Assembly: GCF_024508295.1 (NCBI RefSeq)
Contig: NZ_CP101990.1
Coordinates: forward strand, 124,001-188,000
DNA from: Aeromicrobium duanguangcaii
GTDB lineage: Bacteria; Actinomycetota; Actinomycetes; Propionibacteriales; Nocardioidaceae
Length of the DNA: 64,000 nucleotides
Reading direction: 5' to 3'
The notes beneath the pieces were generated by a model. It had not been told where the DNA came from, made no database searches, and saw only the letters and a list, made by a program, of their open reading frames with translations. The position numbers were made by a program, and so were the translations under genes. Within the stretch, counting starts at the first letter, position 1. Every line of letters starts with the position of its first letter. Of the stretch, positions 36,138 to 45,300 are shown one piece after another.

Positions 36138-38540
36138 ATGGCGGGGTCGGCTCCTCAGACGGTCACGGTCGACGGGCGTCTGCTGCGGCTCACGAACAGC
36201 GACAAGCTCATCTATCCCGCGACCGGGACGACGAAGGCCGAGGTGATCGCCTACTACGTCGAGGTCGCCCCGTGGCTGCTGCCGCACCTGGCCGGCCGTC
36301 CGGTCACCCGCAAGCGCTGGGTCGACGGGACCGGCCACGACGCCCAGGTCTTCTTCGAGAAGAACCTGCCCGACTCGGCGCCGTCCTGGATCCGCCGGGT
36401 CACGATCAAGCACAAGTCGCACACGAACACCTATCCGATCTTCGAATCGGTCGCCGATCTCGCGTGGGCGGGCCAGGTGGCCGCGCTCGAGCTGCACGTG
36501 CCGCAGTGGCGGGTCGACGCCACCGGGGTGGCCCAGAACCCGGACCGCCTCGTGATCGATCTCGACCCCGGACCGGGGGTCGGCCTGCCCGAGTGTGTCG
36601 AGGTCGCCCACGCAGCCCGTGAGCTGCTCGCCGACGTCGGTCTCGAGTGCGTGCCCGTCACCAGCGGCAGCAAGGGCATCCATCTGTACGCGCCGTTGGA
36701 CGGCCAGCACGACTCCGACTACGTCAACGCCTTCGCCAAGCAGGTCGCGCAGGCGCTCGAGGGGGTCATGCCCGAGCTCGTCGTCAGCGACATGTCCAAG
36801 GCCAAGCGCCAGGGCAAGGTGCTGGTCGACTGGAGCCAGAACAACGGCGCCAAGACGACCATCTCGCCGTACTCGCTGCGCGGACGGGACGAGCCCACCG
36901 TCGCCGTGCCCCGCGAGTGGGACGAGCTCGATGAGAACCTGCGCCACCTGACGATCGACGAGGTGCCCGCGCGGCTGGCCGAGCGCGGCGACCCGATGGC
37001 CGCGCTGGCGGCGCCGGTGACCGATCGGCTGGCGACCTACCGCTCGATGCGTGACGCCGCGAAGACGCCCGAGCCGGTGCCGGACTCCGTCGTCGTCGGG
37101 CGCACGGGTGACCCGATCTTCGTCATCCAGGAGCACCACGCCAGCCGCCTGCACTGGGACTTCCGGCTGGAGCGCGAGGGCGTCCTGGTGTCGTGGGCGC
37201 TGCCCAAGGGCGTGCCCGAGTCGTCCTCGGGCAACCACCTGGCGGTGCAGACCGAGGACCATCCACTGGAGTACGCCACGTTCGCCGGGGACATCCCGAA
37301 GGGCGAGTACGGCGCCGGGCACGTCACGATCTGGGACCACGGTCACTACGACCTGGAGAAGTGGAACGACCACGAGGTCATCGCGACGCTGCACGGCAGC
37401 CGCGACGGCGGGCTCGGCGGATCGAAGCGGCTCGCGCTGATCAAGACCGGTGAGAACTGGCTGATCCACCTCATGAAGGAGCAGAACGAGCCCACGCCGA
37501 AGAAGGCGAAGACGGCCTCGAAGCAGGGGAGGGCGCCGAAGAAGTCCGAGGAGACCGCGCGCGCGGGGTTCGTGTCGCCGATGCTGGCGGTGCTGGCGGG
37601 CACCCGTGACGCCGCGGGCGACGACTGGGCCTACGAGCTGAAGTGGGACGGCATCCGGTGCGTCGCCGTCGTCAACGGCGAGAAGGTGCGGCTGTTCTCG
37701 CGCAACCACAACGACGTCAGCGCCAGCTATCCCGAGCTCGTGGAGGAGCTCTCGCAGCTGGGGCTCGACGCCGTGCTCGACGGCGAGATCGTGGCGCTCG
37801 ACGCGTCGGGCGTGCCGAGCTTCGGACGGCTGCAACAGCGCATGGGCGTCACCAAGGCCGCCGATGTCGAGCGGCTGCGGCGCACCGTGCCCCCGCGGCT
37901 GCTCGTGTTCGACCTCGTCGAGCACGACGGGACGTCCCTGCGCGACCGGTCCTACGACGACCGCCGCGAGGCCCTGGAGAATCTCGACCTCGACGGCGAC
38001 CTGGTCCAGGTCCCGCCCGCGCACGGCGGCTCACTCGACGAGGCGGTCGCGCTCAGCCGCCGCCACAAGCTGGAGGGTGTCGTCGCCAAGCGGCGCAAGG
38101 CTCCCTACGAGACCGGGGCCCGGTCGACGGACTGGCTGAAGATCAAGAACCAGGACGCCCAGGAGGTCGTCATCGGCGGCTGGCGTCCCAGCAAGGGCGG
38201 CCGCGGCATCGGCTCCCTGCTGCTCGGCGTCCCCGTCGAGGGCGGACTGCAGTACCTGGGCCGGGTGGGGACCGGCTTCACCGAGGCCGAGCGGTTGCGG
38301 CTGCGCCAGCTGCTGGACCCGCTGACCCGCAAGACCTCGCCGTTCGTCGACGAGGTCGAGTCGGCCGCCGCGCGCGACGCGACCTGGGTGACCCCGAAGG
38401 TCGTGGGCGAGGTCGTCTACGGCGACTGGTCGCCCGCCGGGCACCTGCGCCACGCCAGCTGGCGGGGGCTGCGGCCCGACAAGGACGCCGCCGAGGTCGT
38501 GCTCGAAGGTTCTTCCGAGGTGCGTACGACTCCGTCGTGA
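36138..38540 (+). CDS. ligD: ATP-dependent DNA ligase LigD, polymerase-phosphoesterase-ligase
   Basis: An 800-residue multifunctional repair enzyme. The order is polymerase (catalytic Asp pair in LVIDLDPGPG, about residue 141), 3'-phosphoesterase (HHASRLHWDFRLERE, about 335) and ligase (active-site Lys in YELKWDGIR, about 500; EGVVAKRRKAPYE; SPFVDEV at the C-terminal OB-fold). This is the order of the mycobacterial enzyme. With Ku it fills and seals double-strand breaks. I use the ATG at 36138 (GGGGGTG upstream); earlier in-frame starts at 36099 and 36129 remain possible. Confidence 0.93.
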   Translation: MAGSAPQTVTVDGRLLRLTNSDKLIYPATGTTKAEVIAYYVEVAPWLLPHLAGRPVTRKRWVDGTGHDAQVFFEKNLPDSAPSWIRRVTIKHKSHTNTYPIFESVADLAWAGQVAALELHVPQWRVDATGVAQNPDRLVIDLDPGPGVGLPECVEVAHAARELLADVGLECVPVTSGSKGIHLYAPLDGQHDSDYVNAFAKQVAQALEGVMPELVVSDMSKAKRQGKVLVDWSQNNGAKTTISPYSLRGRDEPTVAVPREWDELDENLRHLTIDEVPARLAERGDPMAALAAPVTDRLATYRSMRDAAKTPEPVPDSVVVGRTGDPIFVIQEHHASRLHWDFRLEREGVLVSWALPKGVPESSSGNHLAVQTEDHPLEYATFAGDIPKGEYGAGHVTIWDHGHYDLEKWNDHEVIATLHGSRDGGLGGSKRLALIKTGENWLIHLMKEQNEPTPKKAKTASKQGRAPKKSEETARAGFVSPMLAVLAGTRDAAGDDWAYELKWDGIRCVAVVNGEKVRLFSRNHNDVSASYPELVEELSQLGLDAVLDGEIVALDASGVPSFGRLQQRMGVTKAADVERLRRTVPPRLLVFDLVEHDGTSLRDRSYDDRREALENLDLDGDLVQVPPAHGGSLDEAVALSRRHKLEGVVAKRRKAPYETGARSTDWLKIKNQDAQEVVIGGWRPSKGGRGIGSLLLGVPVEGGLQYLGRVGTGFTEAERLRLRQLLDPLTRKTSPFVDEVESAAARDATWVTPKVVGEVVYGDWSPAGHLRHASWRGLRPDKDAAEVVLEGSSEVRTTPS

Positions 38541-38582
38541 GCAACGATGGGGGTCCGACGACATCTGTGCGAAGGAGCCATT

Positions 38583-39029
38583 GTGGGCAAGGGCAAGAAG
38601 AGCGTGAAGGACACCGTCGTGGAGCAGCTGCCGGACGGCGCTGACCTGCGGGACCTGAAGGACCAGCTGATCGATCGACTCCCCGACCGGGCCGAATGGC
38701 TGGCCCTGCGCGACGACCTGCTCGAGAAGCTGCCGGAGAAGTCCGAGCTGCTCGACCTGCGCGACGGTCTCGTGGACAAGCTGCCGGACGAGGTCAGCGA
38801 CAAGCTGCCCATCAAGAAGAAGCAGCGCTTCGCCGGTGTGAAGAAGGTGGCCTTCGTCGGGCTCCTCACCGCCGGGATCGCGGGCATCGCCGCGTTCGTC
38901 AAGGCCAAGATGGCTGACGAGCCGACGTACACCGCGTCCACCTACACGACGCCGGGACAGCCGACGACCGGCACCACGTACCCGACGGGCGAGGCCGGAG
39001 CCACCGGAACGGTGCCGCCGACCATCTGA
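38583..39029 (+). CDS. membrane protein with 17-residue LPD repeats, unknown function
   Basis: A 148-residue protein. The GTG at 38583 follows AAGGAG by six bases. Residues 16-80 hold near-identical repeats of 17 residues that begin LPD at 16, 33, 50 (LPE) and 67, each of the form LPDxxxLxxLRDxLxDK, strongly amphipathic and charged. A basic stretch (PIKKKQR) and one membrane helix (about residues 88-107) follow, then a Thr/Pro/Gly-rich tail of 40 residues. I do not recognise a family. It starts 42 bases after ligD on the same strand, so it may belong to that operon, and ends at a strong hairpin. Confidence 0.6.
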   Translation: MGKGKKSVKDTVVEQLPDGADLRDLKDQLIDRLPDRAEWLALRDDLLEKLPEKSELLDLRDGLVDKLPDEVSDKLPIKKKQRFAGVKKVAFVGLLTAGIAGIAAFVKAKMADEPTYTASTYTTPGQPTTGTTYPTGEAGATGTVPPTI

Positions 39030-39046
39030 GCGCACCAGCGCCACGT

Positions 39047-39086
39047 ACGAGGGCCCCGGGAATCTGATGATTCCCGGGGCCCTCGT
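39047..39086. terminator. bidirectional terminator
   Basis: A perfect 18-bp stem pairs 39047-39064 with 39069-39086 around a TGAT loop, between the repeat-protein gene and the opposing csbD gene. Confidence 0.85.
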
Positions 39087-39099
39087 CATTGGTCTGTGC

Positions 39100-39273
39100 T
39101 CAGTGCTTGAACGCGTCCTTCACGTTCTCGCCGGCCTGCTTGAGGTCGGACTTGGCCTGGTCGCCCTTGCCCTCGGCTTCGAGGCTCTTGTCGTCACTGG
39201 CCTTGCCAGTGGCTTCCTTGCCCTTGCCCTTGAGGTCCTCAGCGGTGTTCTTCAACTTGTCATCAAGTCCCAT
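39100..39273 (-). CDS. CsbD-family stress protein
   Basis: A 57-residue very hydrophilic protein, MGLDDKLKNTAEDLKGKGKE followed by GKGDQAKSDLKQAGENVKDAF, the usual pattern of two short KxxGxxKEaxG-type helices of the CsbD family. These proteins accumulate under general stress in many bacteria, and in Bacillus under SigB control. GAGGAAGG lies ahead of the ATG. No clear SigB-type promoter is visible by eye. Confidence 0.88.
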   Translation of the reverse strand: MGLDDKLKNTAEDLKGKGKEATGKASDDKSLEAEGKGDQAKSDLKQAGENVKDAFKH

Positions 39274-39458
39274 GACTTCAGCCTTCCTCTTGATTCTGCG
39301 TCCCTCCATGCCAACACGAATGGGGTCTTCTCGCATCTCAGGCAGGGGCGTCCGGCCGCCTCGGATATTGCGAACTCGTGAAACTTGTCGACATTCGTGG
39401 CGCGCGGGTCGGGAGTTGGACAGGATGAGCGCACCTCTCCTCCCACGAAAGAGTTGTG
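39274..39458. other. intergenic region between csbD and the M1 peptidase gene
   Basis: About 185 bases with divergent starts on both sides, so it must carry both promoters. It is less GC-rich than its surroundings (GGATATTGCGAACTCGTG and similar). I could not fix a -10/-35 pair for either gene. Confidence 0.35.
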
Positions 39459-42212
39459 ATGTCCCTCTCACCACCCTCCCTGCGTCCGGCCCGAGCGTTC
39501 GCCGCCGTCGTCCTCAGCGGCGCCCTGTGCGTCGGCGCCCTCGGCACGACCACCGCCACGGCCTCCGCTGCCGATCCCGTCCCGGGTGCTCGCACGTCCG
39601 GCGACTCGTTGTTCCCCCACGTCGGCAACGGCGGCTACGACGTCCTGCACTACGACCTCGACATCGCGTGGACGCCGGGCGCGTCCGTCGCCACCGACAG
39701 CACGATCGACGCGACGGCGAAGATCACCGCCGAGGCGAAGACGCCGCTGTCGGAGTTCTCGCTGGACTTCGAAGGGCTGACCGTCGACTCGATCACCGTC
39801 GACGGCGTCCCGGCGACCTGGGAGCGCGACATCGACCCCGCCGTGACGAAGTACAAGCTCATCGTGACGCCGGCCGAGCCGGTCGAGGGCGACTTCACCA
39901 CGGTCGTGGAGTACTCCGGAACCCCGGTCAAGCACATCGATCCGGACGGCTCGCCCGAGGGCTGGATCGCCGGTGACGACGGCGCCACCGCCGTGAACGA
40001 GCCGGTCGGCGCCATGACCTGGTACCCGGTCAACAACTCGCTCAAGGACAAGGCGAAGTACGACATCAAGCTGACGATCCCGCGTCAGATGGACGGCGAG
40101 TCCATGGCTGCGGCCAGCAACGGCACGCTGCACGCCAAGACCCGCAACGGCGCTCTCGAGACCTGGCACTGGAAGCAGCCGAACCAGATGGTGCCGTACC
40201 TGTCGATGGTCTCCATCGGCAAGTACGAGGTGCGCGAGTCCGTGATCGAGCTCGAGAGCGGTACGTACCGCGACTGGACCTTCCTCGACGCGGCCATGAC
40301 GACGAGCCAGCGCAACACCACGCTGGCGAGCCTGGCGCAGACGCAGGACATCATGCGGTGGATGGAGTCGAACTTCGGCCCGTACCCGGGTGTCGCGACC
40401 GGCGCCGTGGTCGACCGGATCAACGTCGGCTACGCGCTGGAGACGCAGGACCGGTCGTTCTACCAGAACTCGGTCAGCAAGAACACGCTCATCCACGAGA
40501 TCGCCCACCAGTGGTTCGGCAACGCCGTCTCGCCCACCGACTGGAGCGACCTGTGGCTGAACGAGGGCGCGGGCGATCTGGCGCCGCGGTACTACAACTA
40601 CGAGACGGGCGCGGCGACGGCGGTGCCCGAGACGACGTCCTTCAACTCGTGGAACACCAGCTCGGCGACGGCCGCACAGTGGCGCTATCCGCTGGCCGGC
40701 TTCACGGACCCGACGATCCTGTTCAACTACGTCTACTCGCGCGGCGGCATGACGTACGAGGTGCTGCGCACGATCGTCGGTGACGAGACGTGGCGCGAGA
40801 TCCTGCGGACGTGGGTGGCCGAGAACAACGGCTCGAACGCCTCGACGGCCGACTTCATGGAGCTGGCCCAGCGCATCGCAGGCAAGGACCTCACCTCGGT
40901 GATGAACCCGTGGCTGTACGCGACGAGCAAGCCGGCGTGGCCGTCGAAGTGGAACCTCTCGGTCACCTCGGACTCCGAGGGGCCCGTGGCCGTCGGCGAG
41001 ACCGTCGTCCACACGGTGACCGCGCAGAACACCGGCAAGGTCGCCCTCGGTGGCCAGACCGTCACGATCGACGTCGCCGACCTGCTCGACGACGCTCGAC
41101 TCGGTGAACTCCCGGAGGGCGTGAAGAACCTCGGCGGAAAGCTCGCGTGGACGATTCCGGCGACGCCGGCCGGCCAAAGCGCGACGATCGCGATCCCCGC
41201 CGTGGTCAAGCAGAGCTCGTCCGGCGGCTCGATCGCCATCACGACGAGCACGACCGCGCTGGGTTCGTTCTGTGGCACGTGCAGCGTCTCGACCGCCACG
41301 GCCGAGCAGCCCGACGCCTGGGCCGTGGGCCTGTCCTCGGACCCGGTGCCCGGGAGCGTCGACACGGGTGACGCGATCACCTACACCGTCTCGGCGACGA
41401 ACCGCGCGGTCCACGCGCTGAGCGGCGCGAAGGCGACGATCGACCTGTCCGATGTCCTGGACGACGCGTCGATCGTCACCCTCGGCGACGGTCTCGAGCT
41501 CGACGGCACCACGCTGACGTGGTCCGTGCCGCGGGTCCTGAGCGAGAAGACGGCGCGTGCATCGTTCACGGTCGAGGTCGACGCCGTGTCCGGCGCAACG
41601 CTCGCGCTCTCGGCGGCCCCGGCCACGGCCGGCGGCACGGGAGAGCCGACGCTCACCCACGCGGTCGCGCTGAAGCCCCTCACCCCGGCGCCCGTCCCGA
41701 CGGTCACCGGAGCGGGCCGGGTCGGCACGGTTCTGACGGCGCAGACCGGCACGTGGCCGGCCGGCACCGCGCTGGCGTACCAGTGGTCGGTCGGCGGCAA
41801 GGTCGTCGCCGGTGCCACGCAGCCGTCCTACCGCCTCGCCGCGAAGGACGTCGGCAAGGTCGTCACCGTCGCCGTGACGGGCACGAAGTCCGGCTGGGCG
41901 CCGGTCGCGAAGGTCAGCAAGGCGGTCAAGGCCGCTCCGGGCCGGATGACGCGCTCGCCGCGTCCGTTCCAGGTCGGGCTGCCGAAGGTCGGCCGCACGC
42001 TCAAGGTCGACGCGGGCACCTGGGACCCGGGCACCAAGCTGACCTACCGCTGGTACCGCGGCGGCAAGCCCATCGCGGGTGCGACGAAGAAGTCGTACAA
42101 GGTCAAGAAGGCCGACGCCGGCAAGCGTCTCCGCGTGAAGGTCACGGCCAAGAAGCCGGGCTACACGACGGTCGTGAAGTACACGCCGCGCTCGGTGCGG
42201 GTCCTGCGCTAG
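39459..42212 (+). CDS. secreted M1-family metallopeptidase with Ig-like tail
   Basis: A 917-residue protein. Signal peptide (residues 1-38, ending ASAA), M1 N-terminal beta domain and catalytic domain with HEIAHQWFGN (His346, Glu347, His350) and the third zinc ligand Glu369 in WLNEG. The usual GAMEN exopeptidase loop is replaced by GYALETQ near residue 325. From about residue 510 come two DUF11-like beta domains. The last 180 residues are two Ig-like repeats (ALAYQWSVGGKVVAGAT, KLTYRWYRGGKPIAGAT), each near 80 residues. It is likely an extracellular aminopeptidase held by cell-wall contacts. Start: ATG 39459 with GAAAGAG upstream. Confidence 0.83.
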   Translation: MSLSPPSLRPARAFAAVVLSGALCVGALGTTTATASAADPVPGARTSGDSLFPHVGNGGYDVLHYDLDIAWTPGASVATDSTIDATAKITAEAKTPLSEFSLDFEGLTVDSITVDGVPATWERDIDPAVTKYKLIVTPAEPVEGDFTTVVEYSGTPVKHIDPDGSPEGWIAGDDGATAVNEPVGAMTWYPVNNSLKDKAKYDIKLTIPRQMDGESMAAASNGTLHAKTRNGALETWHWKQPNQMVPYLSMVSIGKYEVRESVIELESGTYRDWTFLDAAMTTSQRNTTLASLAQTQDIMRWMESNFGPYPGVATGAVVDRINVGYALETQDRSFYQNSVSKNTLIHEIAHQWFGNAVSPTDWSDLWLNEGAGDLAPRYYNYETGAATAVPETTSFNSWNTSSATAAQWRYPLAGFTDPTILFNYVYSRGGMTYEVLRTIVGDETWREILRTWVAENNGSNASTADFMELAQRIAGKDLTSVMNPWLYATSKPAWPSKWNLSVTSDSEGPVAVGETVVHTVTAQNTGKVALGGQTVTIDVADLLDDARLGELPEGVKNLGGKLAWTIPATPAGQSATIAIPAVVKQSSSGGSIAITTSTTALGSFCGTCSVSTATAEQPDAWAVGLSSDPVPGSVDTGDAITYTVSATNRAVHALSGAKATIDLSDVLDDASIVTLGDGLELDGTTLTWSVPRVLSEKTARASFTVEVDAVSGATLALSAAPATAGGTGEPTLTHAVALKPLTPAPVPTVTGAGRVGTVLTAQTGTWPAGTALAYQWSVGGKVVAGATQPSYRLAAKDVGKVVTVAVTGTKSGWAPVAKVSKAVKAAPGRMTRSPRPFQVGLPKVGRTLKVDAGTWDPGTKLTYRWYRGGKPIAGATKKSYKVKKADAGKRLRVKVTAKKPGYTTVVKYTPRSVRVLR

Positions 42213-42227
42213 TCGCCGGTCCCCAGG

Positions 42228-42257
42228 ACGCCCCGGTCGCCTCGGCGACCGGGGCGT
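42228..42257 (+). terminator. terminator after the M1 peptidase gene
   Basis: A GC-rich stem pairs ACGCCCCGGTCGCC (42228-42241) with 42244-42257 and is followed by TTCCC. It serves the plus-strand peptidase gene. Confidence 0.7.
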
Positions 42258-42297
42258 TTCCCGTGGGTGGGCCCGCTCGATCCCGTCCCCGGACATG

Positions 42298-42334
42298 ACG
42301 AGGCCCCGGCAGCTGATCGCTGCCGGGGCCTCGT
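42298..42334 (-). terminator. terminator after the secreted hydrolase gene
   Basis: A 16-bp stem pairs 42298-42313 with 42319-42334 around a TGATC loop, ten bases past the stop of the minus-strand hydrolase gene. Confidence 0.75.
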
Positions 42335-42343
42335 CGTGAGGGA

Positions 42344-45300
42344 TCAGCGCACGCGCACCGCCTTGACGGTGGAGTTGCTGGACCCGTAGTTGACGTCACC
42401 GGAGTAGACGACCTTGACCCGCAGGCTCTGGCGCTTCTTGGGCGCCTTCACCGAGTAGGACACCTTGCCCGAGGCCGGGACGCGGACCGTCCTGGCCAGC
42501 TTGTAGCCGCCCTTGGCCTTCGCGACGTAGACCTTGGCGGTGCCCGTGGGGGCCACGCCGGCCACACCGCCGCGGACGGCGATCTTGCCGCGCAGGGCCT
42601 TGCCGGGCTTGACCGACTTCGGTGCCGAGACGGACGCCGAGGTGCCCTTCTTGGCCACGACCAGCGACGTCGAGATGCTCGCGCTGGCCTCGGTGCGGTC
42701 CGTGCCGTCGTACGCGGCCGAGACCGTGTGGCGACCGGGCTTCAGGGTGGCCGGCAGCGTCAGGGCGGCCGAGCCGTCCTTGGCCACGGGGACCACCTTG
42801 GTGACCGAGCCGTAGCGGAAGGTGACCGTGCCACCGTCCGCGTCGCCGACCCGCGCCGACAACTTCGCGGCCTTCCCGAAGACGGTCGAGGCGCTCGAGA
42901 GCGACATGACCATCGTGGGCTTGCCCTTCACCAGGGTGAAGGCGACCGGGTTGGAGGCCGAAGCCGCGGTGACGCCGGTCTCGACGAAGCGCGCCACGAG
43001 GGTGTGCGCACCCGCCTTGAAGCCGGGCACCTCGAGCGTGGCCGAACCGTCCACGACCTCGGCGGTGCCGAGCGACGTGTCGCCGTCCAGGAACTCCACG
43101 GTGCCCGTGGTGTCCCCGCCGGTGACGGTCGCCGTCAGGGTGACGGCCTCGTTGATCGCCGGGGCCTCGGGCGAGATCGACAGGCTCGTCGCGCTCGCGT
43201 CCAGGATCGAGACCGAGGTCTCGCCCGTGCGACCGGTGCCGCTGGCCGTGACCGAGACGGTCGCGGCGCCGCGGGTCGCGGTGTCGGGGATGGCGATCGC
43301 GGCGGTCACGACGCCGGTGGCGTCGGCGGCCGTGACGACCGGGTCGAGGCCGTCGACCGTGATCGTCACGCCCTCGCCGGAGCGGAACCCGCCGGCGGTC
43401 ACCGTGAGGCTCTCGCCGGGCTGCGGCGTGCTGTCGCCGACCGAGACCTCGACGGCCTCGTCCTTGGCGGCCAGCTCGGCGCACGCGTCGCCCTGGACGC
43501 CCGCCGACGGCAGCGCCGTCGCCGAGCCCGTGACGCCGTCGTCCTCCTGGACGATCATCCAGTCGAGGGCGTTGGTCCCCATGACGGCGCCCTGCGTGTT
43601 GATGACCGAGGTCTTCACCGACGCGGAGTTGGCCGTGCTGGTCGCGGTGTCGCCGAGGATCGGCGCCGTGACGACCTTGCAGGTCTCGCCGGGGGCGAAG
43701 GTGACCTTCTCCATGGCGATGCCGGCGCGACCCGTGGCCGAGCCGAGGACCGACACGTAGCCCGTGACCCGGACGGACGCCTCACGGTCGAGGTAGACCG
43801 CGACGTCCGCGGTGCCCGGCGCGTTGCCCTCATCGACGACGGGGGCGTCGACGTTGATCGTCGGCATCGTCTTGCTGCCGAGGGTGCCGAGCGCCGACTT
43901 CTCGAATGCGAGGTCGGACAGGAACACGCCACCGGCGGCGAGGGCGTCCGGACCGGCGAGGGCGCCGAAGCGGACCTCACGCAGGTCCGACACGTTCAGG
44001 CCGGCGTCCTTCAGTGTGGCGACCGGGAGGTCGACCTGCTGCAGGACGATCTTCTTCAGCAGCGCGCTGGTCGAGGCGGGCAGGCGGGTGGTCGCGAGCG
44101 GGTTGAGCTCGTCGACCGGGGCCGTGTACGTCTTGCCCGAGCCGTCGACGACGGTGATCGACAGAGCAGTGCGCGAGGCCACCGTGTCGTCGGCGGCCAT
44201 CTTGACCGACAGACGCTCCAGGTCGGAGGCGTTGCGCGCCGAAGCCGGCACGTTCACGCGGACCTCGCTGGGCGTCGAGGCGGTGCCCAGGCCCGTCCAC
44301 GAGAACTTCGTGACCGGGGTGGCCGGGACGTTCCCACCGTTGGACGCGGGCGTCCAGTGCGGCAGGGCGCTCGTGCCGATCGAGGTCGACGGGCAGGCCG
44401 GGAGGGTCTGCGTCGTCGTGCGGCCGGCGGCGCTGGCGCAGACGGTGGCCGTGGCCGCCCCCTGGACCTTGACCAGCGAGCTGGCCTTCTCGAACGTCGC
44501 GATCGTCTTGCGCGCCGAGGCCGGAGCCGTGGAGACGCTGCGGATGTCGGCCGAGCCGAGCACCTCGGGGACCGAGGCGGAGCCGTCGAACATCGGCAGG
44601 AACTGCTTCTCGTCACCCATGGTCAGGCGGAACCAGCCGGCCATGTAGGCCGTGCCCGCGTCGTACTGCTCGTCGGCGCTCAGGCGGATGTTCGTGCTCG
44701 AGCGGGGACCACAGACGGCGTCGGTGGAGGTCGCGCCCCAGTCGTCGGAGACCGAGTAGGCGTACTTCCCGGGCGTCCAGACGGTGTTGTAGAAGTTGTG
44801 GTTCGCACCCATCATCCACACGCCGCTGCGCAGCACGTCGTCGTCGAACGCGTAGCGCGAGTCGTCGAGCATGTGCTGGCCCTGCTGGTTGGAGACGTCA
44901 CCGTCGCAGTAGGGCAGGATCACGTTCATCGCGACGTCCGGCACCGTCATGCGGGCGAAGTCGACCGGCGCCAACGGCAGGATCGACGTGATGTTCCACG
45001 GGTTCTCCAGCCCCTGGTTCAGGGTCGCGGCCGAGGTGACGCCCTCACCGCCGCGGGAGTGGCCCATCATGCCGATGTTCGAGAAGTCGAAGCGACCCAC
45101 GAGGTCGGCCGGGGCCAGGCCCTCGGTGCCCTCGGAGAGGCCCGGCAGCGGGCTCTGGTCGGCGAGCGCCTGCGCGAGGGTGACGTCGGCTTCCTTCTGC
45201 GCGTCGTAGTAGCTCACCGCCGCACCCTCGTTGGCCTTCTTGAGCATCGAGAGGGTGTCGAGCAGCAGCTGACCACGGGCCTGGGCACCCTGGTCCAGCG

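Noticed and set aside
39468-42296. Long minus-strand ORF opposite the M1 peptidase
   Set aside because: Antisense shadow. The peptidase frame has the signal peptide and HEIAHQWFGN site, while the shadow is low-complexity.
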